Shown: one piece after another, positions 16,171-25,403 of the stretch
Numbering within the stretch: position 1 is the stretch's first letter
How the letters are laid out: each line of letters begins with the position of its first letter
Assembly: GCA_964489705.1 (NCBI GenBank)
Contig: CAZAZQ010000014.1
Location: 9,993 to 73,992 of the forward strand
DNA length: 64,000 bases
Reading direction: 5' to 3'
Source of the DNA: CAZAZQ01 sp964489705
GTDB lineage: Bacteria > Zixibacteria > MSB-5A5 > GN15 > FEB-12
Program-made: the position numbers and the translations under genes
Notes under the pieces: generated by a model
The model's input: only the letters and a program-made list of their open reading frames with translations
Told to the model about the DNA's origin: nothing
Database searches by the model: none

Positions 16171-16935
16171 TTACACCTCGTGCCGTCGGTGACGCGGATC
16201 AATAAAGGACAACAAGCGGGTACGGATATACCGAGGATTCTCCCCCGATTGAATCGCCAAAATCCCTTCCATGATAAGTTCGAGATGAGCGATTTCTTCT
16301 TCGTGCCGCAGCTTGAGCTTGTCTGAAATCGGCAGGAAAAAGAGGTTCGCCAAGCCGACTCCCCACAGCGTGGCGATAAAGGCGCTGGCGATTTTGCGCG
16401 CCATCGAAGAGGCATCGGCGACGTTTCCGAAAGTGTGAATCAGCGCCAGAACGGTGCCCAAAATTCCCATGGTAGGCGCAAAGCCGCCCGCCTTTTGGAA
16501 AAAGGTTATTCCCCGCTTGTGACGTTCCTCCACGTAGGCGATTTCGGTCTCCAAAATTTCGCGCAACGCGGTCACTTCCGTGCCGTCGATGACCAACTGA
16601 ATCGCCTTGCGAAAGAAGGGATCGGTTATTTCTTTCAGGTCTTCTTCCAACCCCAAGATGCCCTGACGGCGGGCTTTCTCCGCCAACTTGACCAGCGCAT
16701 CAATCGACTCGTTGAACGGGCGGGTTTTCCCGAAAGCGGCAACTTTCAAGTAATGCGGAATTTGGAGGACGGTCTGCATCGAGGTGGTAATGGTCGTTGC
16801 CCCCAACGTCCCCCCAACCACAATCAACAAGGGAGGAAAGAGAAACAACGAATCCGGCTGGCCTCCTTCCAACAGGAAGGAACCGCCGACCGCTCCGAAG
16901 GCAACGACAATGCCGATAAAGGTCGCTAAGTCCAT
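16171..16935 (-). CDS. motA: Flagellar motor stator protein MotA
   Basis: A 254-residue MotA/TolQ/ExbB-family channel protein with four hydrophobic segments (LATFIGIVVAFGAVGGSFLL; PPLLIVVGGTLGATTITTSM; GGFAPTMGILGTVLALIHTF; ASAFIATLWGVGLANLFFLP). The cytoplasmic loop between TM2 and TM3 carries the charged residues that touch FliG. Length and the prolines at the ends of TM3/TM4 are typical. It is first in a motAB pair with its own predicted sigma-28 promoter. Confidence 0.94.
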   Translation of the reverse strand: MDLATFIGIVVAFGAVGGSFLLEGGQPDSLFLFPPLLIVVGGTLGATTITTSMQTVLQIPHYLKVAAFGKTRPFNESIDALVKLAEKARRQGILGLEEDLKEITDPFFRKAIQLVIDGTEVTALREILETEIAYVEERHKRGITFFQKAGGFAPTMGILGTVLALIHTFGNVADASSMARKIASAFIATLWGVGLANLFFLPISDKLKLRHEEEIAHLELIMEGILAIQSGENPRYIRTRLLSFIDPRHRRHEV

Positions 16936-16999
16936 AGATTTATCTTGCTTTCTCTTTCACCATGTTGCTCACTCACCGCTTCTGACATACTCTTAAAAG

Positions 17000-17026
17000 T
17001 TATCGGCATATCCGGCGTAATATAAA
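17000..17026 (-). promoter_or_regulatory. motA: Predicted sigma-28 (FliA) promoter of motAB
   Basis: On the minus strand TTTATATT-N11-GCCGATAA: the -10 box is a perfect match to the FliA consensus GCCGATAA at the correct distance from a partial -35 (consensus TAAAGTTT; 4 of 8 match). Transcription would start about 55 nt before motA. motAB is a classical late, sigma-28-dependent unit. Confidence 0.6.
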
Positions 17027-17262
17027 GGGTGAAATACGAAACAAATGCCACGCTCGCATCACTCACTATCGACAGCGATGGCAGCATCACACGAGTGAGA
17101 TAGCTTCCCTTTCCCGCAGGAAAAGCCGGGTGACCACTTCTCAGGTTCTCTCGGCTCGTTCACGGCGCTGCCGGAAGTATAAGACACCTCTAAGATGTCC
17201 TCTCACTTTCTCTCAGGCTGGCAGTAACAGGTGAGCGCTCCCATTCGCACCGATAGTTTTTC

Positions 17263-17291
17263 TTGACACCGCCAGCATCGAAGCATTCAAT
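17263..17291 (+). promoter_or_regulatory. Predicted sigma-70 promoter very close to the 17298 start codon
   Basis: A perfect TTGACA (17263-17268), a 17-nt spacer and TTCAAT (17286-17291). The expected transcription start falls at or next to the ATG at 17298, so the message may be leaderless, which agrees with the lack of a ribosome-binding sequence. Confidence 0.4.
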
Positions 17292-17297
17292 AACCGC

Positions 17298-17522
17298 ATG
17301 GCAGTGTCGAAACCGATGAAGAGGTGCCCTTTTTGTAAAGAGCTCATTCCGGCGGACGCTCTCAAGTGCAAATACTGCCATTCCGATCTCACCGAAGTTT
17401 CACGGAAAAAGAGCTGGTTCGCCCCGCTCAATACTTTCCGCACCGGCTTTTTGTGCGGGGTACTCTTTTGTATTATCTTGTTTGTCTTGTTCTACTTAGA
17501 CTGTAATGCCGGAGGAATATAG
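17298..17522 (+). CDS. Small zinc-ribbon membrane protein
   Basis: A 74-residue protein. The N-terminal CPFCKELIPADALKCKYC is a two-CxxC zinc ribbon, and FLCGVLFCIILFVLFYLDC is a single TM helix. Such proteins are common as uncharacterised zinc-ribbon membrane proteins. No ribosome-binding site is visible; an ATG at 17316 is an alternative start. It precedes the PAS kinase by 170 bp on the same strand. Role unknown. Confidence 0.7.
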   Translation: MAVSKPMKRCPFCKELIPADALKCKYCHSDLTEVSRKKSWFAPLNTFRTGFLCGVLFCIILFVLFYLDCNAGGI

Positions 17523-17610
17523 AGTAGATAGTTCCCTTTTTAATTGTCTATCTCAATGTTTTCCCACCCTTCCCGGTGAAAGAGAAGCCTTTTTCCTTTC
17601 CCTATTTTGC

Positions 17611-17637
17611 TAAGCATTCCGCCGTTTTCTCCGATAA
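17611..17637 (+). promoter_or_regulatory. Possible sigma-28-type promoter of the PAS kinase gene
   Basis: TAAGCATT-N11-TCCGATAA resembles the FliA consensus TAAAGTTT-N11-GCCGATAA (5 of 8 and 7 of 8). The start would be near 17644, about 50 nt before the ATG at 17693. The location next to motAB fits, but the match could be chance. Confidence 0.35.
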
Positions 17638-17692
17638 ATAAGGTACAAAACTGGAAGAAATCTACTGGAAAAAGTTGCGAAGAAGCTTTTCT

Positions 17693-20600
17693 ATGAACCG
17701 AAGACAAAAGAAACAACTCCTTTCGGAACTCTTCATCTTGTTTTTTATCCTTGTCGTGACCGCTCTTCTCCTGTATCCCCTCAATGTCTTGGAAAGCGTC
17801 AATCAGGCAATTCGCCCCTATTCGGTTGACAGCTCTACCGTTATGGTTTCCGTTTCGATTCTCGTTTTGGTCATTTTCCTCATCCGTCGACGGAAAGAAT
17901 TCACCTATGAAATCACCGACAGCAAAGCCTCTTTTGACGAGCTGATGAAAAACACCGAATGGGTCCATGCCGTCTTTCATTCGGCTGAAGACTGTATTTT
18001 CGTTAAAGACAAGGAGTTACGGTATATACACGTCAACGCCGGCATGGAAAAGCTTTTCGAGAAACCTGCCGCCGAGCTGGTCGGGAAAAGCGATTATGAC
18101 CTCTTCGACCGGGAAGCCGCTCATCATATTCAGGAGGTAGACCGGCGCGTCTTGGCGGGAGAAACCATTCGAGAAGAACACAGCAAAAAAGTCAACGGTA
18201 TTGAACATACTTTCCACGTTATCAAGGTCCCCCTTAAAAACAACAGGGGGGAGATTATCGGGCTGTGCGGAATCGCCCGGGATATAACCGAGCAAACCAT
18301 CAAAGCCAAAGCGCTTAAGGAAAGCGAAGACCGCTACCGGGCTTTGGTCGAGCTTTCCCCCGAAGCCATTATTGTCCACCAAGAGGGCAAAATTGTCTTT
18401 GCCAACAAAGCATCGGTGCGTCTTCTCGGCGGCACGGAGCCGGAGGACATCATCGGCAAATCGGTTCTCGGCTTTGTCCATCCCGACTATCGAGAAGTTG
18501 TCAAAAACCGTATAAAAGAGATTCTCACTCACGGCGGCACCACTGACCTGCTGGAAGAAAAAATCGTCCGCTTGGACGGAACGGTGATAGACGCCGAAAT
18601 CATCGCCGCTCCCATTTATCACCATGGTGCTCCCGCCATTCAAGTAATCGGACGAGACGTTACCAAAAGGAAACAAGCGGAAGAAGCCTTAAAAACAAGC
18701 GAAGCCAAGTACCGTCACCTTTTCGAAGCCGCCCCGGATGGAGTCAATATCCTCGACAGCAAAGGATATATTGTCGATTGCAACGAAAAAGAATGTGCGC
18801 TGTACGGGTACAGCCGGGAAGAGCTCATCGGCAAGCACTTTTCGGAACTTTTGACGGAAAACTCAAAGTCGGTATTTCATGAGAAATTTGCCCGATTGCA
18901 ACAACTCCAATCGGCGCATGCTGAAATCGAAGTCGTCAAGAAAGACGGAAGTATTGTCTACATCTCCCGGAACGGAGAACCGCTGATTGACGAACAGGGG
19001 AACTTCATCGGCGTCTTGGGATACGATAGGGACATCACCAAGCAGAAGCTGACGGAAAAAGAGCTCCGAAAAGAAAAGGATAAAGCCCAGACATACCTCG
19101 ATTTGGCGGGGGTCATCTTCGTGGCGCTCAATACCGCCGGGGAAGTCACCCTGATAAACAACAAAGGCTGCGAAATTCTCGGTTACGCCAAGCAAGAAAT
19201 CCTCGGCAAAAACTGGTTTGATACTTTCCTCCAGAAAGAAATCCGCGAGAAATCAAAAGAGAATTTCAAGAAGCTGATGGCAGGTGAGATAGCGTTAACC
19301 GAATACTATGAAGCTCCCCTTGTTACCAAAGAAGGCAAAGAAAAAATCATTGCTTGGCATAATGCTCTTCTCACCGACGAAAACAACCGGATTACCGGCA
19401 CCCTCAGCTCCGGCGAAGATATCACCGAACGAAAACTCGCTGAAAAATCACTCAAAGAAACGAAGGAACGGATTGAGCAGTGGTACCGCTTGGTGCCCAG
19501 CGCGGTTTTCACCGTTGACGCCGACGGTATCATCACCAGTTTCAACGACCGCGCCGCTGAAATTACCGGCTATAGCCCCGAAGAAGTCATTGGGAAAAAA
19601 TGCACTATTTTTGCCGAGAGCCCGTGTCAAGAAGGGTGCATTTTGTACTCACGTGGTGTCGAGAAGCCGATTTTCCGAAAAGAATGCACTATCAAGAGAA
19701 AAGACGGTATCGTCCGCACCATTTCGAAAAACGCTGATATCTTCTACGACGCCGACGGAAACTATATCGGCGGCGTGGAAAGCTTTGAAGACATCACGGA
19801 ACGCAAGCTGGTGGATGACGAGCTGCGGAAGCTCTCCGCCGCGGTCATTCAATCGGCAAATTCCATCGTCATAACCAACACCGATGGTATTATCGAATAC
19901 GTCAATCCTCAGTTCATCCGCATGACCGGTTACAAGCTGACCGAAGTGGTCGGAAAATCACCCCGGATACTCAAATCCGGCAAGCATGACGATGAGTTCT
20001 ACGCCAACTTGTGGAAAACCATCACCAGCGGCAACACTTGGACGGGCAACATTCAAAATAAGCGAAAAAACGGCGAACTCTATTGGGAACGCAAGACCAT
20101 CACCCCTATCTTTGACGAAAACGGGTCTATCATAAACTTCCTGTCCATCGGGGAGGATATCACCCATGAAATCCTCACCCAGCAGAAACTGGCGGAAGCG
20201 GACAAAATGTCGGCGGTAGGGATGTTGGCGGCAGGGATAGCCCACGAATTCAAAAACTACCTTGCCGGTATTATCGGTAACGCCTCATTTGCCTTGACGG
20301 AACTGGAAGACGAGGGCGGCATTGAGGTGGCGCAGGAAACCCTTTCGAAAATCGTCGAGTTGGGGGAAAAAGCCAACGATGTCGCGATGTCGCTGTTGAG
20401 CTATTCCAAAGCCAATCCGGAAGATTTCAGCCGAGAAGACCTCAAGAAGGTCATTATGAAATCTCTCAGCTTGGTCGAAAAAGAAATGAAAAACCTCTCC
20501 ATCGAGATTGTTACCTATTTTGACGACGATGTTCCCGAAGTCAATATCTCGACCAGCAAGATCCAACAACTTCTGCTCAACCTCTTGATAAACGCCCAAC

Positions 20601-21313
20601 ATGCCATCAAATCCGACGGCGTCATCACCATCGCCCTCTTACGGGAAGGTGACCACGTCTTGGTGCGGGTCGGTGACACCGGCATGGGCATTCCCGAAAA
20701 GAACCTCAAAAGGATTTTTGATCCTTTCTTCTCCACCAAAGGCGTCTGGGGAAAAGACGAACTGGTCGGCACCGGCATGGGATTGGCAATCTGCCGGAAT
20801 ATCGCCCGGGAACACGGCGGCGATTTGACGGTCGACTCTATCGTCGGCTCGGGGACAACCTTCACTCTCTCCCTCCCGATAAAGAGCAGCGCCACCGAGA
20901 GCTTGCAGGAACTTTCCCTTCAGAATCGGCAAATCAGCGTGCTCATTTTCACTCTGGATAAGTCTATCGTCAGCCACTTCTTCCAACAAGCGTGCGAAGT
21001 GAACGCCAAACTCATCACTATCGACAACATCGCCAACCTGCCCGACAATCTCAGCCAAGTGGTCAATTTGGTCATTTGCGACGCCAAGTTCACCGGCAAG
21101 GTTGAGCTTTACAAAATGGTAGACATCTGCCGCCAGTGCGATATTCCATACGTCATGGTCAACTGCGGCACCATGGAATACCAACTGGCGGAGCTGTACG
21201 AAAACGCCCGCGCCAATTTCAAACAGCTTCCCGACTTTGCCCGCATCATTTCCTGCAGCCTGACCGGAGAATCGCATGAAATGGTCGGCGCCACCTGTGG
21301 GGAGCCTAACTGA
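17693..21313 (+). CDS. Membrane-anchored multi-PAS hybrid-like sensor histidine kinase
   Basis: A 1206-residue sensor kinase. Two TM helices flank a very short periplasmic loop (about residues 13-66), so most sensing is probably cytoplasmic. Six PAS domains follow (about 88-205, 212-330, 335-455, 465-585, 595-715 and 715-840); the fifth has an unusual cysteine cluster (CTIFAESPCQEGCILY). The kinase core has an H-box with His851 (AAGIAHEFKNYLAGIIGNAS), an N-box (LLNLLINAQHAI), G1 (VGDTGMGIPE) and G2 (GTGMGLAICRNIAREHGG). The C-terminal 110 residues look like a degenerate receiver: LVICDAKFTG keeps an Asp, but the acidic pair and the conserved Lys are not apparent. No partner response regulator is adjacent. 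The ATG at 17693 was chosen over an in-frame TTG at 17675. Confidence 0.88.
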   Translation: MNRRQKKQLLSELFILFFILVVTALLLYPLNVLESVNQAIRPYSVDSSTVMVSVSILVLVIFLIRRRKEFTYEITDSKASFDELMKNTEWVHAVFHSAEDCIFVKDKELRYIHVNAGMEKLFEKPAAELVGKSDYDLFDREAAHHIQEVDRRVLAGETIREEHSKKVNGIEHTFHVIKVPLKNNRGEIIGLCGIARDITEQTIKAKALKESEDRYRALVELSPEAIIVHQEGKIVFANKASVRLLGGTEPEDIIGKSVLGFVHPDYREVVKNRIKEILTHGGTTDLLEEKIVRLDGTVIDAEIIAAPIYHHGAPAIQVIGRDVTKRKQAEEALKTSEAKYRHLFEAAPDGVNILDSKGYIVDCNEKECALYGYSREELIGKHFSELLTENSKSVFHEKFARLQQLQSAHAEIEVVKKDGSIVYISRNGEPLIDEQGNFIGVLGYDRDITKQKLTEKELRKEKDKAQTYLDLAGVIFVALNTAGEVTLINNKGCEILGYAKQEILGKNWFDTFLQKEIREKSKENFKKLMAGEIALTEYYEAPLVTKEGKEKIIAWHNALLTDENNRITGTLSSGEDITERKLAEKSLKETKERIEQWYRLVPSAVFTVDADGIITSFNDRAAEITGYSPEEVIGKKCTIFAESPCQEGCILYSRGVEKPIFRKECTIKRKDGIVRTISKNADIFYDADGNYIGGVESFEDITERKLVDDELRKLSAAVIQSANSIVITNTDGIIEYVNPQFIRMTGYKLTEVVGKSPRILKSGKHDDEFYANLWKTITSGNTWTGNIQNKRKNGELYWERKTITPIFDENGSIINFLSIGEDITHEILTQQKLAEADKMSAVGMLAAGIAHEFKNYLAGIIGNASFALTELEDEGGIEVAQETLSKIVELGEKANDVAMSLLSYSKANPEDFSREDLKKVIMKSLSLVEKEMKNLSIEIVTYFDDDVPEVNISTSKIQQLLLNLLINAQHAIKSDGVITIALLREGDHVLVRVGDTGMGIPEKNLKRIFDPFFSTKGVWGKDELVGTGMGLAICRNIAREHGGDLTVDSIVGSGTTFTLSLPIKSSATESLQELSLQNRQISVLIFTLDKSIVSHFFQQACEVNAKLITIDNIANLPDNLSQVVNLVICDAKFTGKVELYKMVDICRQCDIPYVMVNCGTMEYQLAELYENARANFKQLPDFARIISCSLTGESHEMVGATCGEPN

Positions 21314-21427
21314 TAAGCAAAGCTCGAACGCCCTTTTTTTAGAGCTCTTTCATCCTTCATAAAACTTGCCGAAACTGTTAAAAAGCGGACGTATGAGTGA
21401 GGAAATAAGCGAGGAGCTCAGAAACTC

Positions 21428-22687
21428 CTATCGCCAGACCCGTAATGATTTGATGCGTTGCCCTTCGACCTTATCCACTTCAAATTCCAACTCATGCCAC
21501 CGCACCCGTTGTCCCTCTTTGGGCACCGACCCCACCAAGTTGTATATCAAACCGCCGACGGTGTCATAATCCCCCTGTTCGTAGTCGGTATCGAGGTATT
21601 CCTGCAATTTCTCCACCAACAACCCGGCGCTGACCCGATATTTCCCGTCGGGAAGCTTGACGATTTCGGCTTCTTCCCAGTCATGCTCGTCTTGAATTTC
21701 GCCGAAAATCTCCTCGATAATGTCCTCCAACGTCACCAAACCGGCAACGCCGCCATATTCATCCACTACCAAGGCGATATGGAGATGACGGGCTTTGAAC
21801 TCACTGAGCAACTCACCGATAACTTTTGTTTCGGGGACAAAGTACGGTTTGCGGAGATACTTGGTAATATCGAATTTCTCCCCCGGCTCCGGCATTTTGG
21901 CGAAGAGGTCTTTGACGTAAACAATACCGATAATTTTATCGATACTCCCCTCGTACACCGGGTAACGGGAATGTCCGTCCTCAAGCACCAACTTGCGAAT
22001 ACCGAGAAAACTGGTCGATTTTTCGATACCGGTAATGTCTATCCGCGGAATCATAATCTCCCGCACCACCGTCTGATCGAGTTGGAAAATCTGCCCGATC
22101 ATTTCCTTTTCATCTTCTTCGACGATAGCTTCGCCGATGCCGGCTTGCTCCGCTAACGTTTCGATCGCCCGCTCGACGATTTCATCTTTTTCTTCCTCGG
22201 TAACCTCTTCTCCTTCGTTCGCCCGCTGGAGTGCTTTGCGATAGAGCTGGACAATCGGAGAAAACAAAATCCAGATAAACGTTATGAGCCACAGGTCTTT
22301 TACCATCTGCCGGTTGAGCGGCTTGCGCGAGCCGCGACGCGGAAGATACTCCACGACGATTAAATAGAACAGCCAATTGAAAAACAACAGCCACACCCCG
22401 ACCACACCCGTGCCGATCCCGAACGAAGCCGCCAGCGGACGCGCTATCAATACCATAATCACGGTCAGGACGATAAGAGTGAAGGACTTGTAAATAATCG
22501 CTATCTGCACAAAGGCGCGGGGATCGCGAACTAATTTCATCAACAGGTTGCGCCGGGGGCGGGGAACCTGCGGCAGGACGGTTTCAAATTCGTCCGGATC
22601 GATAAAAATCGCCGTAGAGTAGCGGGAAACCAAATATGCCGAGTAATAACACCAAAGAACTATAATGACATAAAGCAATTCCAACAT
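21428..22687 (-). CDS. CorC/HlyC-family CBS-domain membrane protein
   Basis: A 419-residue protein of the hemolysin C/CorC (CNNM-related) family. About four hydrophobic segments lie in residues 1-150 (LELLYVIIVLWCYYSAYLVS; FTLIVLTVIMVLIARPLAAS; VWLLFFNWLFYLIVVEYL; LITFIWILFSPIVQLY). Two CBS domains follow (VREIMIPRIDITGIEKSTSF; HIALVVDEYGGVAGLVTLED), then a CorC_HlyC domain (DYEQGDYDTVGGLIYNLVGS). Such proteins are linked to magnesium or cobalt efflux, and the gene commonly sits beside ybeY. The longer open frame was trimmed to the ATG at 22687, which begins 5 bp after the ybeY stop. Confidence 0.9.
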   Translation of the reverse strand: MLELLYVIIVLWCYYSAYLVSRYSTAIFIDPDEFETVLPQVPRPRRNLLMKLVRDPRAFVQIAIIYKSFTLIVLTVIMVLIARPLAASFGIGTGVVGVWLLFFNWLFYLIVVEYLPRRGSRKPLNRQMVKDLWLITFIWILFSPIVQLYRKALQRANEGEEVTEEEKDEIVERAIETLAEQAGIGEAIVEEDEKEMIGQIFQLDQTVVREIMIPRIDITGIEKSTSFLGIRKLVLEDGHSRYPVYEGSIDKIIGIVYVKDLFAKMPEPGEKFDITKYLRKPYFVPETKVIGELLSEFKARHLHIALVVDEYGGVAGLVTLEDIIEEIFGEIQDEHDWEEAEIVKLPDGKYRVSAGLLVEKLQEYLDTDYEQGDYDTVGGLIYNLVGSVPKEGQRVRWHELEFEVDKVEGQRIKSLRVWR

Positions 22688-22692
22688 AGGTA

Positions 22693-23127
22693 TCACTTCC
22701 CTCGTAAGGCACTCAGGTACCGTTCCTCCCGTTGCCGCATCATGCGGGCGTCTTCCTCCTTTTCGTGGTCGTAGCCCAAAAGGTGAAGCAACCCGTGGCA
22801 AACCAAGCGCAGCACTTCTTCGTTGAAAGTCGTTCCATATTCTTGTGCCTGGCGCTGCGCTGTCGGCAGGGAAATGTATATCTCCCCAAAGGTTTCCTCG
22901 CCATCATCCCCGGGTCCCGCAAGTTCGAATGAGAGAACATCCGTCGCCCGGTCTTTTCCTCGAAATTGCCGGTTGAGAACGCGGATAAATTCATCGGTCG
23001 TGAAAATCACGTTAATGCGAGCGACCCGAGCGGATACTCGTTCCCCCCGACTCACCAGAGAGAACAAGCGGTGAATTTTTTTTCGGGGGATTCGCGTCGG
23101 GACTTGTTTGAAAATGACCGGCTCCAT
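22693..23127 (-). CDS. ybeY: Endoribonuclease YbeY
   Basis: A 144-residue UPF0054 protein. The metal-binding motif HGLLHLLGYDHEKE (three His) is exact, and FRGKDRATDVLSFELAG is the second family signature. YbeY acts in 16S rRNA 3'-end maturation and ribosome quality control. Its ATG overlaps the preceding stop by one base (TAATG), within the conserved phoH-PDE-ybeY-corC order. Confidence 0.96.
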   Translation of the reverse strand: MEPVIFKQVPTRIPRKKIHRLFSLVSRGERVSARVARINVIFTTDEFIRVLNRQFRGKDRATDVLSFELAGPGDDGEETFGEIYISLPTAQRQAQEYGTTFNEEVLRLVCHGLLHLLGYDHEKEEDARMMRQREERYLSALRGK

Positions 23128-25373
23128 TACACCTCTTCCTCCACCTTCTCCTTGGTCGGATAGACCACCCGATGGTGGAACGTCGCTATCAACATCTGTG
23201 CAAAAGCTTCTTTAATCTTCGCCAAGTCGCGCAAAGTGAGAGGACATTCATCCAATTCTCCCAGTTGGAAGCGGTCGTTGATAATCCGCTGAATCAAGTT
23301 GTTCATCCGTGCTGGGGTCGGCTCGTCAAGAGTGCGGCTTGCCGCCTCCACCGCATCCGCCAGCATCACAATCGCCGTCTCACGGGTCTGGGGTTTGGGC
23401 CCCGGGTAACGGAACTTGTCGATGCTCGATTTATCCTCGCCTTGCTTGATGGCTTTATCGTAAAAGTAACTCATCACCATCGTCCCGTGATGCTCTTCGA
23501 TGAAGTTCAACACGTCATCCGGCAAGCCGGCTTCTTCGCCCAACGCCCGACCTTTTTTCACGTGAGCCGTCAGGATAATGGCGGACATGGAAGGCGTCAA
23601 TGATTCATGCTTGGACTTGACGCTCAACTGATTTTCGACAAAATACTCGGGAATTTCCATTTTCCCGATGTCGTGGTAATAAGCCCCCACCCGAGCCAAG
23701 AGGGAATTGCCGCCGATGGCTTTCGCTCCCGCTTCCGACAGGTTCCCTACATTAAGTGAGTGCTGGAAGGTACCCGGCGCTTCCAAAGCCAACCGCTTCA
23801 ACAACGGGTGGTTCAAATCCGAAAGCTCCAGCAAGGTAATATCGGTGGTGATGCCGAAGAGCGACTCGAAAACCGGCAATATCCCGATAGTAAGAAAGGC
23901 GGCGACAAAACCGTTGACGACCCCGTAGCCCATTTCCGTCAGTATCTCCGGGTTCGGGGTCAGCTTCATGTTTTCCACCAGGAGGATAAACAAGGCATAG
24001 GTCACGGCGACGGAAAACATAATTTTGAAAAAGTGCGAACGCCGCCGCACCCGGCGGGAAGTAAAGCATGCCACCGTCCCCACCACCACTGTCATGAACG
24101 ACAAGGTAAAGTTGAACCGATGGAGAATACCCAACAACAACGCCAAGAGCACTGTCGTGAGCACTCCCACTTCGGCATCGAAGAGTATCGTCACCATCAT
24201 CGGCAAGACCGCCACCGGGAAGAGGTACAACGAGAGTTCCCACCGATCGGTCAAATAGACCAAAAAGACCTGCAAGGCAAACACCAGCAACAGGGCGAAG
24301 ACCTTCGGGTTGGAGTGGAACATCTCTCGCCGGAAATGAAACAAAAAGAGGTACAGCCCGGCAAATACCACCGCCACCAAGAGAATTCGCGTGAGAGCAG
24401 GCGCCACGATGGCGAACCACCCTTTTTGCGCCGCCTGGGCACGCAGAATTTTTTCCATCTCCTGAAGAATACGAGCCTGCCGTTCCGACACCCGCATTCC
24501 CGACCGGACGATAATATCCCCCTTCTCCACGATTTCTTTGACGTCGGAAATCGCCGCCAGCTCTTCCTGAAGTTTGCGGTTGTACTCCGCCAGGTTCACT
24601 TTCAAATTGGGGACGATAAACGAGCGCCCGATGAGGTAGTAATATTCGACATCGATGGAATCGGTAGCGGAAAGACGATTGAGAAGGGTCAGCAAGCGCG
24701 CGCTTGCCAAAGCGACATCAAGCAACCGTTCGCGCGGGTGCAACGTCTTTTGCTCCCCTTCGCGGATGAGGACGTTTTTCCCTCGGATGTTGGGAATGGC
24801 ATGGAGATCCGACACCACTCCGATTTTGTAAATATCGTCTCGGAATATCCGCTCCAGATGTTGGTAGACTTGAGGTAAGTCATCGCGTTGCAAAGAAAAG
24901 CGGATGGCTTTCTGGCTCAACAAGGGATAGCGTTGCGAGATGACTTCCTCAAGCTGCCGCTCATCGTACCCGTCCGTTGTGTCCATCGTCCGGAGAGAAT
25001 CCACCAGCCGGAAAAAGCCTTTCATGTTCTCAAAAATCTGGTGCGTCAAAGCGGTATCTCTATCGATTACAAAGGGGACGGAAAGGCGAACCACTTCCTG
25101 TTCGTCCTTGAGCTCCGCTTCGGTTTTGTAAACGACAATCTGGAAGGGGGCAATTAAATCTTCCAGCGATATTTCTCCCTTCCGAGGCATATCGAGCGGG
25201 TCATAGAGGTGCTTTCCCGGGTAGAACACCCCGATAAACACCGACGCCGCTACGAAGAGGAGAATCTTGACCGTCTTCGCCTTCACGGTCGGGACATACT
25301 TCTGGCGGCTTTCGCTTTGAACCCGAAAGAGTTTGCGAATCCGCCGCTTCAATTTTATGAGCAAGGAAAGCAT
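23127..25373 (-). CDS. 7TM-HD family phosphodiesterase (PgpH/YqfF-like)
   Basis: A 748-residue protein with the PgpH plan: one N-terminal TM (ILLFVAASVFIGVFYPGKHL), a large extracytoplasmic 7TMR-HDED domain (about 60-330), seven TM helices (about 335-520), and a cytoplasmic HD phosphohydrolase domain (about 530-735). HD metal motifs are RVGAYYHDIGKMEIPEYFVE, ILTAHVKKG and EEHHGTMVMSYF. Homologues in Firmicutes hydrolyse cyclic di-AMP; the substrate here is inferred from family. It lies between phoH and ybeY as in many bacteria. Also called YqfF. Confidence 0.92.
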   Translation of the reverse strand: MLSLLIKLKRRIRKLFRVQSESRQKYVPTVKAKTVKILLFVAASVFIGVFYPGKHLYDPLDMPRKGEISLEDLIAPFQIVVYKTEAELKDEQEVVRLSVPFVIDRDTALTHQIFENMKGFFRLVDSLRTMDTTDGYDERQLEEVISQRYPLLSQKAIRFSLQRDDLPQVYQHLERIFRDDIYKIGVVSDLHAIPNIRGKNVLIREGEQKTLHPRERLLDVALASARLLTLLNRLSATDSIDVEYYYLIGRSFIVPNLKVNLAEYNRKLQEELAAISDVKEIVEKGDIIVRSGMRVSERQARILQEMEKILRAQAAQKGWFAIVAPALTRILLVAVVFAGLYLFLFHFRREMFHSNPKVFALLLVFALQVFLVYLTDRWELSLYLFPVAVLPMMVTILFDAEVGVLTTVLLALLLGILHRFNFTLSFMTVVVGTVACFTSRRVRRRSHFFKIMFSVAVTYALFILLVENMKLTPNPEILTEMGYGVVNGFVAAFLTIGILPVFESLFGITTDITLLELSDLNHPLLKRLALEAPGTFQHSLNVGNLSEAGAKAIGGNSLLARVGAYYHDIGKMEIPEYFVENQLSVKSKHESLTPSMSAIILTAHVKKGRALGEEAGLPDDVLNFIEEHHGTMVMSYFYDKAIKQGEDKSSIDKFRYPGPKPQTRETAIVMLADAVEAASRTLDEPTPARMNNLIQRIINDRFQLGELDECPLTLRDLAKIKEAFAQMLIATFHHRVVYPTKEKVEEEV

Positions 25374-25403
25374 AGAATGTCAACCGCCCCGGGTATCGAC
25401 CTG

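Larger units (their letters stand above)
16936..17297. other. Gap between motA and the zinc-ribbon gene
   Basis: This 362-bp divergent gap holds the motA sigma-28-type promoter (17000-17026) and a promoter for the gene to the right (17263-17291). A short imperfect hairpin (GACACCT-cta-AGATGTC near 17186-17202) resembles one at 63886-63901. I see no gene in it. Confidence 0.6.
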
